NCBI RefSeq assembly: GCF_017654485.1
Contig: NZ_CP061091.1
Location: forward strand, 269,501 to 333,500
DNA length: 64,000 nt
From: Roseomonas marmotae
Lineage (GTDB): Bacteria > Pseudomonadota > Alphaproteobacteria > Acetobacterales > Acetobacteraceae
Direction: 5' to 3'
Shown here: one piece after another, positions 1 through 7,708 of the stretch
Position numbering within the stretch: the first letter of the stretch is position 1
Layout: each line of letters starts with the position of its first letter
The notes under the pieces: generated by a model
Seen by the model: only the letters and a program-made list of their open reading frames with translations
The model's database searches: none
What the model was told of the DNA's origin: nothing
Translations under genes and position numbers: made by a program

Positions 1-823
1 GCGCGGCCGGTCCGGCGGGCGGTGCGGACGGGGCCGGCGGGCGCGCGGCGGACCAGAATGGCTGGCCGGCGGAAGGCGGCGGGGCACCGAAGGCCTCGGG
101 CAGCAGGCCCATGAGCCCGCCGGCGGCCGGCTCGATCGGCCGGCCCACAAGCTGCGGAGGCTCCACGGGCCGCCGCGGCGCCAGCGGCAGGTCCCAGACG
201 GCGGGCTGCGACAGCATGGCCAGCAGCCCCTCCCGCGGCGGCGGGCTGGCGGCGCTGGAGGCACGCAACTGCTCCAGCAGCGTGGCCGGCGCTTCGGCCA
301 AGGATTCCGGCGCGCCGGAGCCGGCGGCGTCCTGGATGGCGCTGCCACGCAGCATCATCAGCAGGGACTGCGCGTTCTGGCGGTTCTGCAGGCTCTGTGG
401 CGCATGCAACACGGGTGACGGCCCCGGCGGCAACGGAGGGGCGCTGAATGGCGCCGCCGCCATCAGGGGAACGGACGGCGCATTGGGCCCGGGTCCGGAG
501 ACGGGGGCAGCCGGGCGCGGCGGCGGGGCTGCGGGGGCGGGCATGGCTGGCGCCATGGGGGGGCAGGCTGGCGAAAGGGCGGCCCACAGCACATCAACTA
601 CAGGTTGAGATGTGCTGGCCTGCTCCTCGGAACATGGAACAGGGCCGGATGTAGCCTCCACGCGCGTTCCAGCCACTCCTTCCAGCCCAGCGGGCAAGAC
701 AGGCGGCATGACGGGGCGCGGCACCTTCCGCACGGGGCCATTGCTGAAAGTCTGATAGCGGATACCGGGAACACGCAAAGCCTCCGCCACCCGCGCAACG
801 TCGCTGTCCTGATTCGTCGCCAC
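1..823 (-). CDS. Proline-rich cellulose-biosynthesis accessory protein (BcsP/BcsH-like), partial
   Basis: The reading frame is open to the left edge, so the C-terminus is missing. The chosen start is a GTG at 823, preceded by GGAAGGG with a 7-base gap; in-frame TTG codons at 829 and 880 are alternatives. The product opens with a short segment containing ALRVPGIRYQTFSN, followed by more than 200 residues rich in Pro, Ala and Gly (low complexity). It lies directly downstream of the GH8 endoglucanase on the same strand. From memory, the N-terminal motif (Leu-x-x-Pro-x-Ile-x-Tyr) resembles the short E. coli BcsR protein, and the layout recalls the cmcAx-ccpAx pair before bcsAB in Komagataeibacter. 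The function is therefore inferred from context and one motif only. I see no catalytic motif. Confidence 0.5.
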   Translation of the reverse strand, partial: MATNQDSDVARVAEALRVPGIRYQTFSNGPVRKVPRPVMPPVLPAGLEGVAGTRVEATSGPVPCSEEQASTSQPVVDVLWAALSPACPPMAPAMPAPAAPPPRPAAPVSGPGPNAPSVPLMAAAPFSAPPLPPGPSPVLHAPQSLQNRQNAQSLLMMLRGSAIQDAAGSGAPESLAEAPATLLEQLRASSAASPPPREGLLAMLSQPAVWDLPLAPRRPVEPPQLVGRPIEPAAGGLMGLLPEAFGAPPPSAGQPFWSAARPPAPSAPPAGPAA

Positions 824-960
824 TATCAAGCCCTTCCCCCGGGCGCAGAATGCAGCCAGTGGTGATTGAATGGAATACAAAAAACTTGCAAAATAAGAGA
901 GAGATAATCTCTTTTTTAAGATTATCTGATAGTTGAGATCATGCTCAGAATTTTGAGCAT
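824..960 (-). other. AT-rich junction with two inverted repeats
   Basis: This is strikingly AT-rich for the window and spans the end of the GH8 gene and the gap before the next gene. Positions 902-909 and 920-927 form a perfect 8-base inverted repeat (AGATAATC/GATTATCT, 10-base loop) overlapping the GH8 stop codon. Positions 941-947 and 954-960 form a second, 7-base repeat (ATGCTCA/TGAGCAT) inside the last codons. No T-run follows directly on the minus strand, so a processing or attenuation site is as likely as a terminator. Confidence 0.4.
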
Positions 961-2004
961 CGCGGCGTAGTAATCATCTCTTTCCTCAAGCGTAAACGTC
1001 AGCGCCGGCCCGCTGGCTTCCCCGCGCCGGAGGCAATCCCGCAAGGCCTCGATGCCGCCGCTGGCCGGATAGGGTGAGATGCGGTCGGTCACCAGATCCA
1101 CCCAGGCCGGCGGGTGCGGGTGGCCCGGATCGTTCCAGAATCCCAGGGCCGCGCGCACCGCCGGTTCCTCCACCAGCCCGGACCAGGCGAGATAGAGCGG
1201 CACCCGCACCGCGTCGTAGGAAAAGCGCGGCGGCCGGCCCGGGGCCAGGCCAGCCAGTCCCCCGGCGCGCCGCAGCGCCAGCCAATCCGGTGGCAGGCCC
1301 CAGCGGCCGAAGCGCGCGCCGCGCAGCAGCCCCACGCCATCCGCCACCAGCCGAAGCCACGCCGGATCCGGCACCGCCTGGGCCAGCAGGCGGATGGCGG
1401 GGAAGGCGTAGTAGGACGGGTTGAGGATGACACCCTCCGCATCCTCGAATCCAGCCGCGCCGGGAAGCAGCACCGTGTACCCGGCCACCCGCCGCAGGAG
1501 CAGGCGCAGCACGTCGCGGGCGATGGCGCGGCCGGCCCCGGCATAGGCCGGCTGCGCCCAGCGCCGCGCCGCCAGCAGCAGGGCCGCGGCGATGAAGAGA
1601 TCACCATCCGAGGCATTGTTGCGGTCGGAAAAGCCCTGCGCCGCGCCGGGGCGGTAGCGCCAGGCATGCAGGCTGTCCTGCGGCCGCCGCAGCGCCTGCC
1701 GCGTCCAGCCCAGTAACAGGTCGAAGCCCTCGCGGTCGTCGCAGCGCTCGGCGCAGAGCAGCGCCCAGCCCTGCCCTTCGGAATGCGAGATGCCCTGGTT
1801 GCCGGTATCCACCACCCGCCCTTCCGGCAGCAGGAAGCGCGCGCGGAAGACCCGCCAGGCCTGCCGCAGCGCCGGCGGCGCCTCGGGCGGGGCCTCCCCT
1901 GCCCGGGCGGGGGGCGGCGCGGCGGCCAGCCCGGCCAGCACGCCGCCCATCAATGCGCGGCGGGGCAGGCCATGGGGCGGCGGGGCGGGCGGGATGGCAG
2001 GCAT
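922..2004 (-). CDS. bcsZ: GH8 endoglucanase (BcsZ/CmcAx-type cellulase)
   Basis: A 360-residue secreted glycoside hydrolase family 8 enzyme that cleaves beta-1,4-glucan during cellulose export in the periplasm. Residues about 15-35 look like an export signal with two arginines before a hydrophobic stretch (possibly Tat). The GH8 signature HSEGQGWALL places the general acid at Glu76. The conserved SDGDLF block is at about 132-137, and YDAVRVPLYLAW (Asp264) matches the block carrying the other catalytic carboxylate. Length is usual for BcsZ. The next gene downstream is a proline-rich protein that also fits a cellulose locus. The last codons are AT-rich and contain inverted repeats, unlike the rest of the gene. 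The family is certain; the link to cellulose synthesis is an inference from context because bcsA/B are not in view. Confidence 0.85.
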   Translation of the reverse strand: MPAIPPAPPPHGLPRRALMGGVLAGLAAAPPPARAGEAPPEAPPALRQAWRVFRARFLLPEGRVVDTGNQGISHSEGQGWALLCAERCDDREGFDLLLGWTRQALRRPQDSLHAWRYRPGAAQGFSDRNNASDGDLFIAAALLLAARRWAQPAYAGAGRAIARDVLRLLLRRVAGYTVLLPGAAGFEDAEGVILNPSYYAFPAIRLLAQAVPDPAWLRLVADGVGLLRGARFGRWGLPPDWLALRRAGGLAGLAPGRPPRFSYDAVRVPLYLAWSGLVEEPAVRAALGFWNDPGHPHPPAWVDLVTDRISPYPASGGIEALRDCLRRGEASGPALTFTLEERDDYYAAMLKILSMISTIR

Positions 2005-2062
2005 CCCGCATGTATCGCCCGGGGAGCGTTACGGGAGTGCTGACACCCGCTCACCCGGTGCG

Positions 2063-2764
2063 TCAGGCGGCGCCGGCCAGCCAGTCCCGCAACAGGCTGG
2101 TCACCCTCTCCGGCTGCTCCATCGGCGGCAGGTGCCCGGCCTCGGGGATGCGGACCAGCCGGGCATTGGGAATCGCGGCGGCCATTTCCTCGGAGAGTTC
2201 GGGCGGCGTGAGCACATCCTGCTCCCCCACCACCACCAGCGTCGGCACGGTGATGCGCGGCAGGTCCGGGCGCGAATCCGGCCGGTGCAGGATGGCCTGC
2301 TGCTGCCGCAGGAAGGCCTCGCGCCCCACCCGCTCGGCCATCTCCCGCACCTCGAAGCCCAGTGGGCCGTCGATATGGGCGGGATGCAGCAGGCTGGGCA
2401 GCAGCCGGGGCGTCACGCCCTTGAACTGGCCGCTGCGGGTCAGCGACATCAGGCCGCGCCGTCGGCGGGATTGTTCCTCGGTATCCGGGCGGGCGCCGGT
2501 ATCCATCAGCGCCAGCCGCGTCACCCGCTCCGGCGCCCGGCGCATGATCTCCAGCGCCAGGTAGCCGCCCATCGAAAGCCCGGCCAGGGCGAAGCGCGGC
2601 GGCGCCATGGCCAGCGCGCGCAAGGCCATCTCGCCCAGGCCGGCATCCTGCGTCGTGTCCGCCACCTGGCAGGCCGCGACGTCCTTCAGCGCCGCGATCT
2701 GGTCGCGCCAGAGCCGGACATCGCAGAGCAGCCCCGGCAACAGCAGCAGCGGATAAGCGGTCAT
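2063..2764 (-). CDS. Alpha/beta-fold hydrolase
   Basis: A 233-residue cytoplasmic alpha/beta hydrolase without a signal peptide. The N-terminal LLLLPGLLCD is the usual first strand and oxyanion turn. The nucleophile elbow is GLSMGG at about residue 84, the acid Asp is in GEQDVLTP, and the catalytic His is in AGHLPPMEQPE near the C-terminus. The set of motifs is complete, so an active esterase or related enzyme is expected, but the substrate cannot be read from the sequence. It lies between the GH8 gene (same strand, 58 bases away) and a divergent helicase gene. The 182-base gap on its upstream side probably holds promoters for both directions. Confidence 0.8.
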   Translation of the reverse strand: MTAYPLLLLPGLLCDVRLWRDQIAALKDVAACQVADTTQDAGLGEMALRALAMAPPRFALAGLSMGGYLALEIMRRAPERVTRLALMDTGARPDTEEQSRRRRGLMSLTRSGQFKGVTPRLLPSLLHPAHIDGPLGFEVREMAERVGREAFLRQQQAILHRPDSRPDLPRITVPTLVVVGEQDVLTPPELSEEMAAAIPNARLVRIPEAGHLPPMEQPERVTSLLRDWLAGAA

Positions 2765-2946
2765 GACGCGGAACCTCCGTCAGCAGGGCGTGGAATTGCA
2801 GTTAGCGGCCTTCAAAAAGCGCGTCCATGGGTTCAAAACCTTGCCAAGAAGCGCCTTCCGGCGCATAGGGGCACCGATACCGGATTCAGGGCCGCGCGGA
2901 TCGCGTGTGACCGGCCGGCATCACATGCCCCCATGAGGCACGCCGC

Positions 2947-4797
2947 ATGGTCGGCGATAGGGACCTACTGCTCTTGAGCGATCAGCCTGAAGCGCCCGCG
3001 AATGTCGCGGCCGAAAACGAGCATTCCGATGCCATGCCCCTGCCGGACGCCCTGCCCGGCGCCGTGCCGCTGGACGGCCTGCCGGAAACGCCCGTGACGG
3101 AGGCGCTAACGGAAGACCAACGGCAGGCGGCCCAGGAAGCCGCCAGCTGGGACGAGCACGAGGAGGAGGAGCCGCGCGTGGTCTTCGCCGATCTCGGCCT
3201 CTCCGAGCAGCTGCTGAAGGGCGTCGAGGACGCCGGCTATCTGCATCCGACGCCGATCCAGGAGCAGGCCATCCCCATCGTGCTGATGGGCCGCGACGTG
3301 TTGGGCTGCGCCCAGACAGGCACCGGCAAGACCGCCAGCTTCGTGCTGCCGATGATGGATATCCTGGCCGGCAGCCGCGCCAAGGCCCGTATGCCGCGCA
3401 GCCTGATCCTGGAACCGACGCGCGAGCTGGCGCTGCAGGTGGCCGAGAATTTCGTCAAATACGGTCAGCACATGAAGCTGAACCATGCCCTGCTGATCGG
3501 CGGCGAGAGCATGGCCGAGCAGACCGACGCGCTGGACAAGGGCGTCGACGTGCTGATCGCCACCCCCGGCCGCCTGCTGGACCTTTTCGACCGCGGCCGC
3601 GTCATGCTGGCGGACTGCAAGGTGCTGGTGATCGACGAGGCGGACCGCATGCTGGACATGGGGTTCATCCCCGATGTCGAGCGCATCGTCTCCATGCTGC
3701 CGCCGCTGCGCCAGACCCTGTTCTTCTCCGCCACCATGGCGCCCGAGATCCGCAAGCTGGCCGATGCCTTCCTGCAGAACCCGAAGGAGATCACGGTGGC
3801 GCCGCCGGCCTCGGTCGCGGCCACCATCACGACCGGCCTGGTCCTGGTGCCGGAGCATGAGAAGCGCCACGCCCTGCGCAGCCTGATCCGGCGCGAGAAG
3901 GTGCAGAACGCGCTGATCTTCTGCAACCGCAAGCGTGACGTCGACATCCTCTACAAGAGCCTGAGCAAGCACGGCTTCTCGGTCGGCGCCCTGCATGGCG
4001 ACCTGGCGCAGTCCGTGCGCTTCGCCACGCTGGAGAAGTTCAAGAACAACGAGCTGCAGCTGCTGGTCTGCTCCGATGTCGCCGCGCGCGGCATCGATAT
4101 CGGCGGCCTCAGCCACGTCTTCAATTTCGACCTGCCCTTCCATGCGGAGGATTATGTCCACCGCATCGGCCGCACCGGCCGCGCCGGGCGGGAAGGCCAT
4201 GCCTATTCCATCGCCACCGCCGACGACGCCAAGCTGCTGGCAGCCATCGAGGCGCTGACCGGCCGCGAGATCCCCCGCATGACCATCGAGGGGATCGAGC
4301 CGGTGAGCGAGGCCGAGCTGGCCGAGGCCCGCGAATCGAAGGGCCGCGGCCGTGGCCGCAGCCGTGCCGCCAAGCCCGAGAAGCCCGAGCGCGGCGCGCG
4401 GCCGGAGAAGGAAGGCCGCGGACGCCGCGATGAGGTCGCCCGCCGTGGCCGCCGCCGCGACGAGGAGCAGCCGGCGCCGCCCCGCCGGCATGAGGAAGAG
4501 CGGGCCGAGCCCCTCGCCGCCGCGCCCGCACCCGCCGAGGCGCCTCCCCGCCCCCGCGAGGATCACCGCCGTCACCGCGAGGATGAGCGCGCCCGTCCGC
4601 CGCGCGAGGAGCGTGCCCGCCCGCCACGTGAGGAACGCGTCAGCCGTGACCGTGACGATTTCCGGCGTGACCGGCGTGAGCGCGACGACCTGGGTCCGCC
4701 GGTCGTGGGCTTCGGCGATGCCGTTCCGGCCTTCATGCTGATCCCGATCCCGCGCGCGAAGCGCGAAAGCCGTCCGGCCGAGGCCGACGCCGCCTGA
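2947..4797 (+). CDS. DEAD-box RNA helicase (RhlE-like) with arginine-rich tail
   Basis: An ATP-dependent RNA helicase of 616 residues, probably acting in ribosome assembly or RNA turnover. The core has all expected motifs: PTPIQEQAIP (Q motif), AQTGTGKT (motif I, about 122-129), PTRELA, DEAD, SAT, ARGIDI, and HRIGRTGRAGREG (motif VI). The first 75 residues are acidic and poorly conserved. The last 170 residues are very rich in Arg, Glu and Pro, with a near-tandem unit ARPPREER, as in RNA-binding tails of such helicases. The start at 2947 is uncertain; an in-frame ATG at 3034 would drop the first 29 residues. There is no close neighbour on this strand before it. Confidence 0.92.
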   Translation: MVGDRDLLLLSDQPEAPANVAAENEHSDAMPLPDALPGAVPLDGLPETPVTEALTEDQRQAAQEAASWDEHEEEEPRVVFADLGLSEQLLKGVEDAGYLHPTPIQEQAIPIVLMGRDVLGCAQTGTGKTASFVLPMMDILAGSRAKARMPRSLILEPTRELALQVAENFVKYGQHMKLNHALLIGGESMAEQTDALDKGVDVLIATPGRLLDLFDRGRVMLADCKVLVIDEADRMLDMGFIPDVERIVSMLPPLRQTLFFSATMAPEIRKLADAFLQNPKEITVAPPASVAATITTGLVLVPEHEKRHALRSLIRREKVQNALIFCNRKRDVDILYKSLSKHGFSVGALHGDLAQSVRFATLEKFKNNELQLLVCSDVAARGIDIGGLSHVFNFDLPFHAEDYVHRIGRTGRAGREGHAYSIATADDAKLLAAIEALTGREIPRMTIEGIEPVSEAELAEARESKGRGRGRSRAAKPEKPERGARPEKEGRGRRDEVARRGRRRDEEQPAPPRRHEEERAEPLAAAPAPAEAPPRPREDHRRHREDERARPPREERARPPREERVSRDRDDFRRDRRERDDLGPPVVGFGDAVPAFMLIPIPRAKRESRPAEADAA

Positions 4798-4921
4798 GGC
4801 TATCCTGGTTTCCCCGGCCGGGTTGCCGCCCCGGCTCCGGGGCGCCAATCTCCGCCCGCTGCAACCGAGCGGCCGGCAGCCCTGAGCGGGGCCCGCCGGC
4901 CGGCCGAGGAGGAACTGTCCG

Positions 4922-6112
4922 ATGAACGTCGCCACCCCGCCCACCAAGCCCGCCTTCAACTGGGAGGACCCGCTGCTGCTGGAGGACCAGCTCGGCGAGG
5001 ATGAGCGGATGATCCGCGACGCGGCGCGGCAGTATTGCCAGGAGAAGCTCTTCCCGCGCGTGCTGGAGGCCAACCGGCACGAGGTCTTCCACCGGGAGAT
5101 CATGAATGAATTCGGCGAGATGGGCTTCCTGGGCGCGACGCTCGACAGCCATGGCTGCGCCGGCGTCAACTACGTCTCCTACGGCCTGATCGCGCGTGAG
5201 GTGGAGCGGGTCGATTCCGGCTACCGCTCGGCTTTCTCCGTGCAGTCCTCCCTCGCCATGTTCCCCATCTGGGCCTATGGCACCGATGCGCTGAAGGACC
5301 GCGTGCTGCCCGGCATGCAGCAGGGCCAGCTGGTCGGCTGCTTCGGCCTGACCGAGCCCGATGCCGGCTCCGACCCCGCCTCCATGCGCACCCGCGCGAA
5401 GAAGGTGGATGGCGGCTACCTGCTGTCCGGCTCCAAGACCTGGATCACCAATTCCCCGATCGCTGATGTCTTCGTGGTCTGGGCCAAGGACGATGCCGGC
5501 GACGTGCGTGGCTTCGTGCTCGAGAAGGGCATGAAGGGCCTGGCCGCGCCGAAGATCGAGGGCAAGTTCAGCCTGCGCGCCTCGACCACCGGCATGATCA
5601 TGATGGACGAGGTCTTCTGCCCGGAAGAGAACAAGCTGGACGTGAAGGGCCTGAAGGGCCCCTTCTCCTGCCTCAACCGCGCCCGCTACGGCATCGCCTG
5701 GGGCTCGCTGGGCGCCGCCGAGTTCTGCTGGCATGCCGCGCGCGACTACACCATGGGCCGCCAGATGTTCGGCCGCCCGCTGGCGCAGACGCAGCTGATC
5801 CAGAAGAAGCTGGCCGACATGCAGACCGAGATCACGCTGGGCCTGCACAGCGTGCTGCGCCTGGGCCGGCTGTTCGACGAGCACCGCGTGGCGCCGGAGA
5901 TGATCTCCCTGCTGAAGCGGAACAACTGCGGCAAGGCGCTGGATATCGCCCGCGTGGCGCGTGACATGCACGGCGGCAACGGCATCGCGGACGAGTACCA
6001 CGTCATCCGCCACGTGATGAACCTGGAAGCCGTGAACACCTACGAAGGCACCCACGATGTCCATGCCCTGATCCTGGGCCGGGCGCAGACGGGCCTGAAC
6101 GCCTTCTTCTGA
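4922..6112 (+). CDS. gcdH: Glutaryl-CoA dehydrogenase
   Basis: A 396-residue FAD-dependent acyl-CoA dehydrogenase that converts glutaryl-CoA to crotonyl-CoA in lysine and tryptophan breakdown. The assignment rests on GCDH-type blocks: [47 protein letters not shown] and the C-terminal [20 protein letters not shown], where the Glu in YEGT is the catalytic base. The length fits the family. An AGGAGGAA Shine-Dalgarno lies about 6 bases before the ATG. It is followed at once by a strong GC-rich palindrome that likely ends transcription. No electron-transfer or glutaconyl partner genes are adjacent. Confidence 0.92.
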   Translation: MNVATPPTKPAFNWEDPLLLEDQLGEDERMIRDAARQYCQEKLFPRVLEANRHEVFHREIMNEFGEMGFLGATLDSHGCAGVNYVSYGLIAREVERVDSGYRSAFSVQSSLAMFPIWAYGTDALKDRVLPGMQQGQLVGCFGLTEPDAGSDPASMRTRAKKVDGGYLLSGSKTWITNSPIADVFVVWAKDDAGDVRGFVLEKGMKGLAAPKIEGKFSLRASTTGMIMMDEVFCPEENKLDVKGLKGPFSCLNRARYGIAWGSLGAAEFCWHAARDYTMGRQMFGRPLAQTQLIQKKLADMQTEITLGLHSVLRLGRLFDEHRVAPEMISLLKRNNCGKALDIARVARDMHGGNGIADEYHVIRHVMNLEAVNTYEGTHDVHALILGRAQTGLNAFF

Positions 6113-6113
6113 A

Positions 6114-6178
6114 GGCCTGGAGGGGCGCCGCCCCTCCAGGCCACCCCGCTGGGGTGACAGTGTCACCCCAGACCCCTC
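6114..6178 (+). repeat. Composite GC palindrome (family B), likely terminator of gcdH
   Basis: Two perfect inverted repeats lie in tandem: 6114-6142 (14-base arms, GGCCTGGAGGGGCG and its complement, 1-base centre) and 6149-6171 (11-base arms, CTGGGGTGACA and its complement). A GACCCC tail and a TTTTTT tract at 6184-6189 follow. It starts two bases after the gcdH stop codon, so it can act as a terminator. A related copy in the opposite orientation ends the convergent peroxiredoxin gene (6333-6402). Confidence 0.8.
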
Positions 6179-6332
6179 CATCTGTTTTTTGGCTTATGGT
6201 ATGGCGGTTCCGGCGGAGGTCCATGACCTCCGGCGACTGCGGGCCGAGCCCGCGTGGCCTTCTTCAATTTCCCTTCTTCAATTTCAATGCACGGGTGGCT
6301 GGCACTCCGCCAGAGCCTCCAGGGCGTAGAAA

Positions 6333-6402
6333 ATTCGAAGCGGGGTCCGGGGTGGACTCTCCACCCCGGCGGGGTCCAGGGGCGGCGCCCCTGGCCTGTC
6401 CT
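6333..6402 (-). repeat. Composite GC palindrome (family B), inverted copy
   Basis: This contains GGGGTGGA-CTC-TCCACCCC and CAGGGGC-GGC-GCCCCTG, preceded by TTCGAAGCGGGGTCC. On the minus strand it has the same order of blocks as 6114-6178 and runs into the peroxiredoxin stop codon. The 150 bases between the two copies hold another inverted repeat (GGAGGTC-CAT-GACCTCC, about 6215-6233) and a short direct repeat of CTTCAATTTC (about 6262-6290), with no gene. Confidence 0.7.
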
Positions 6403-6884
6403 CAGAGTGCCGCGAGCACCGTCTCGGCCTTCGACACCTCGAAGGCGCCGGGCTCCTCGACACCCAGGTAGACCACCTTCCCGTCCTTCGCGACGAGGGC
6501 GAAGCGCTGGCAGCGGACGCCCATGCCGCGCGCCGTCAGGTCGAGTTCCAGCCTCAGCGCCCTGGTGAAGGCGGCCGAGCCATCGGCCAGCAGCAACACC
6601 TCGTCCGTGATGCCCTGGCTCTCGCCCCAGGCCTTCATGACGAAGGGGTCGTTCACGGCCATGCAGGCGATGGTGTCCACGCCCTTGGCCTTCAGCGCTG
6701 CGGCCTGCTGCACGAAGCCCGGCATGTGCTTGGCGGAGCAGGTGGGGGTGAAGGCGCCGGGCACGCCGAAGAGCACCACGGTCTTGCCGGCGAAGAGATC
6801 CTGGGTGGACCGCTCGCGCGGGCCCTCGGCGGTCGCCTGGGTCAGCTTCGCTTCGGGGATGGTATCGCCGTTCTGAATGGCCAT
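6402..6884 (-). CDS. Peroxiredoxin (Prx5/glutaredoxin-type family)
   Basis: A 160-residue thiol peroxidase that reduces hydrogen peroxide or organic hydroperoxides in the cytoplasm. The active site PGAFTPTCS carries the peroxidatic Cys at about 49. The surrounding blocks (VVLFGVPGAFTP, IACMAVNDPFVMKAW, and C-terminal VEEPGAFEVS) are those of the Prx5 group. Other cysteines are present at about 74 and 124, but a resolving role for either cannot be read from sequence. It converges on gcdH, with palindromes between, and diverges from the YqgE gene 110 bases away. Confidence 0.9.
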   Translation of the reverse strand: MAIQNGDTIPEAKLTQATAEGPRERSTQDLFAGKTVVLFGVPGAFTPTCSAKHMPGFVQQAAALKAKGVDTIACMAVNDPFVMKAWGESQGITDEVLLLADGSAAFTRALRLELDLTARGMGVRCQRFALVAKDGKVVYLGVEEPGAFEVSKAETVLAAL

Positions 6885-6994
6885 GGTGTCGCTTTCCTGG
6901 TCTGGAGTTTCGCGTGGTTGTTTTTACGCCATCGGGGACTCTGTCAACCGGGACGCTTGCGCGCCGCCGGATGGACCGCCATCTTCACGGGACC

Positions 6995-7633
6995 ATGGCG
7001 AGACGCGCGAGCGAGCAGGATTTCCCCAAGGCCCGGCTGCCCAAGCCACAGGAACTTGGCAGAGGCGGCCCGGCGAGCGAGGGCTATCTGGGTGGCCAGT
7101 TGCTGGTGGCCATGCCCAGCCTGTCTGACCCCCGTTTCGCGCGGGCGGTCATCTGCATCTGCGCCCATTCGGCCGACGGGGCCATGGGCATCGTCCTCAA
7201 CAAGCCCCTGGATACGCTGAGCTTCGAGGAGCTGTTGAAGCAGTTGGAGGTGGAGCCCCTGCCCCCGCAGCGGCAGATGCGCCTGCTGGCCGGCGGCCCG
7301 GTGGAGGGCGGCCGCGGCTTCGTGCTGCACACCGCGGACTGGGAGAGCGATGCGAGCCTGAAGGTGACGGGCGACCTGGCCCTGACCGCCAGCGTCGATA
7401 TCCTGAAGGCCATCGCCGGCGGCGGCGGGCCGCGCCAGGGGCTGCTGGCGCTGGGCTATGCCGGCTGGGGCCCGGGGCAGCTGGAGAGCGAGATCCAGCA
7501 CAATGCCTGGCTGAACGTCACGCCGGACGAGGCCCTGCTCTTCGACAGCGAGCCCGATACCCAGTGGCGGCAGGCCCTTGCCAAGCTGCGGATCGACCCG
7601 CTGCTGCTCTCGGCCAGCGCCGGCCACGCCTGA
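6995..7633 (+). CDS. YqgE/AlgH family protein
   Basis: A protein of the YqgE/AlgH (DUF179) family, about 212 residues from this start. The family is widespread but has no settled biochemical role. Typical blocks are GQLLVAMPSLSDPRF at the N-terminus, GIVLNKPL, GGPVEGGRGFVLH, and the C-terminal GYAGWGPGQLESEIQHNAWL. Start choice is open: ATG codons at 6914, 6971 and 6995 are all in frame. 6995 is preferred because homologues begin shortly before the GQLLVA block, and the longest version would start inside the divergent promoter region. A dehydratase gene follows 75 bases later on the same strand. Confidence 0.85.
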   Translation: MARRASEQDFPKARLPKPQELGRGGPASEGYLGGQLLVAMPSLSDPRFARAVICICAHSADGAMGIVLNKPLDTLSFEELLKQLEVEPLPPQRQMRLLAGGPVEGGRGFVLHTADWESDASLKVTGDLALTASVDILKAIAGGGGPRQGLLALGYAGWGPGQLESEIQHNAWLNVTPDEALLFDSEPDTQWRQALAKLRIDPLLLSASAGHA

Positions 7634-7708
7634 CGCCTGACGCCGGGGTCTTTCCCTCACCCGCCGTTTCGCGCCAGGATCACCCGCCCCCTGGAGGAAA
7701 CGAGAACA

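Noticed and set aside
111..608. Plus-strand frame at the left end
   Set aside because: It is the shadow of the proline-rich minus-strand gene; the minus strand is open through the edge and has a good ribosome site and a plausible N-terminal motif.
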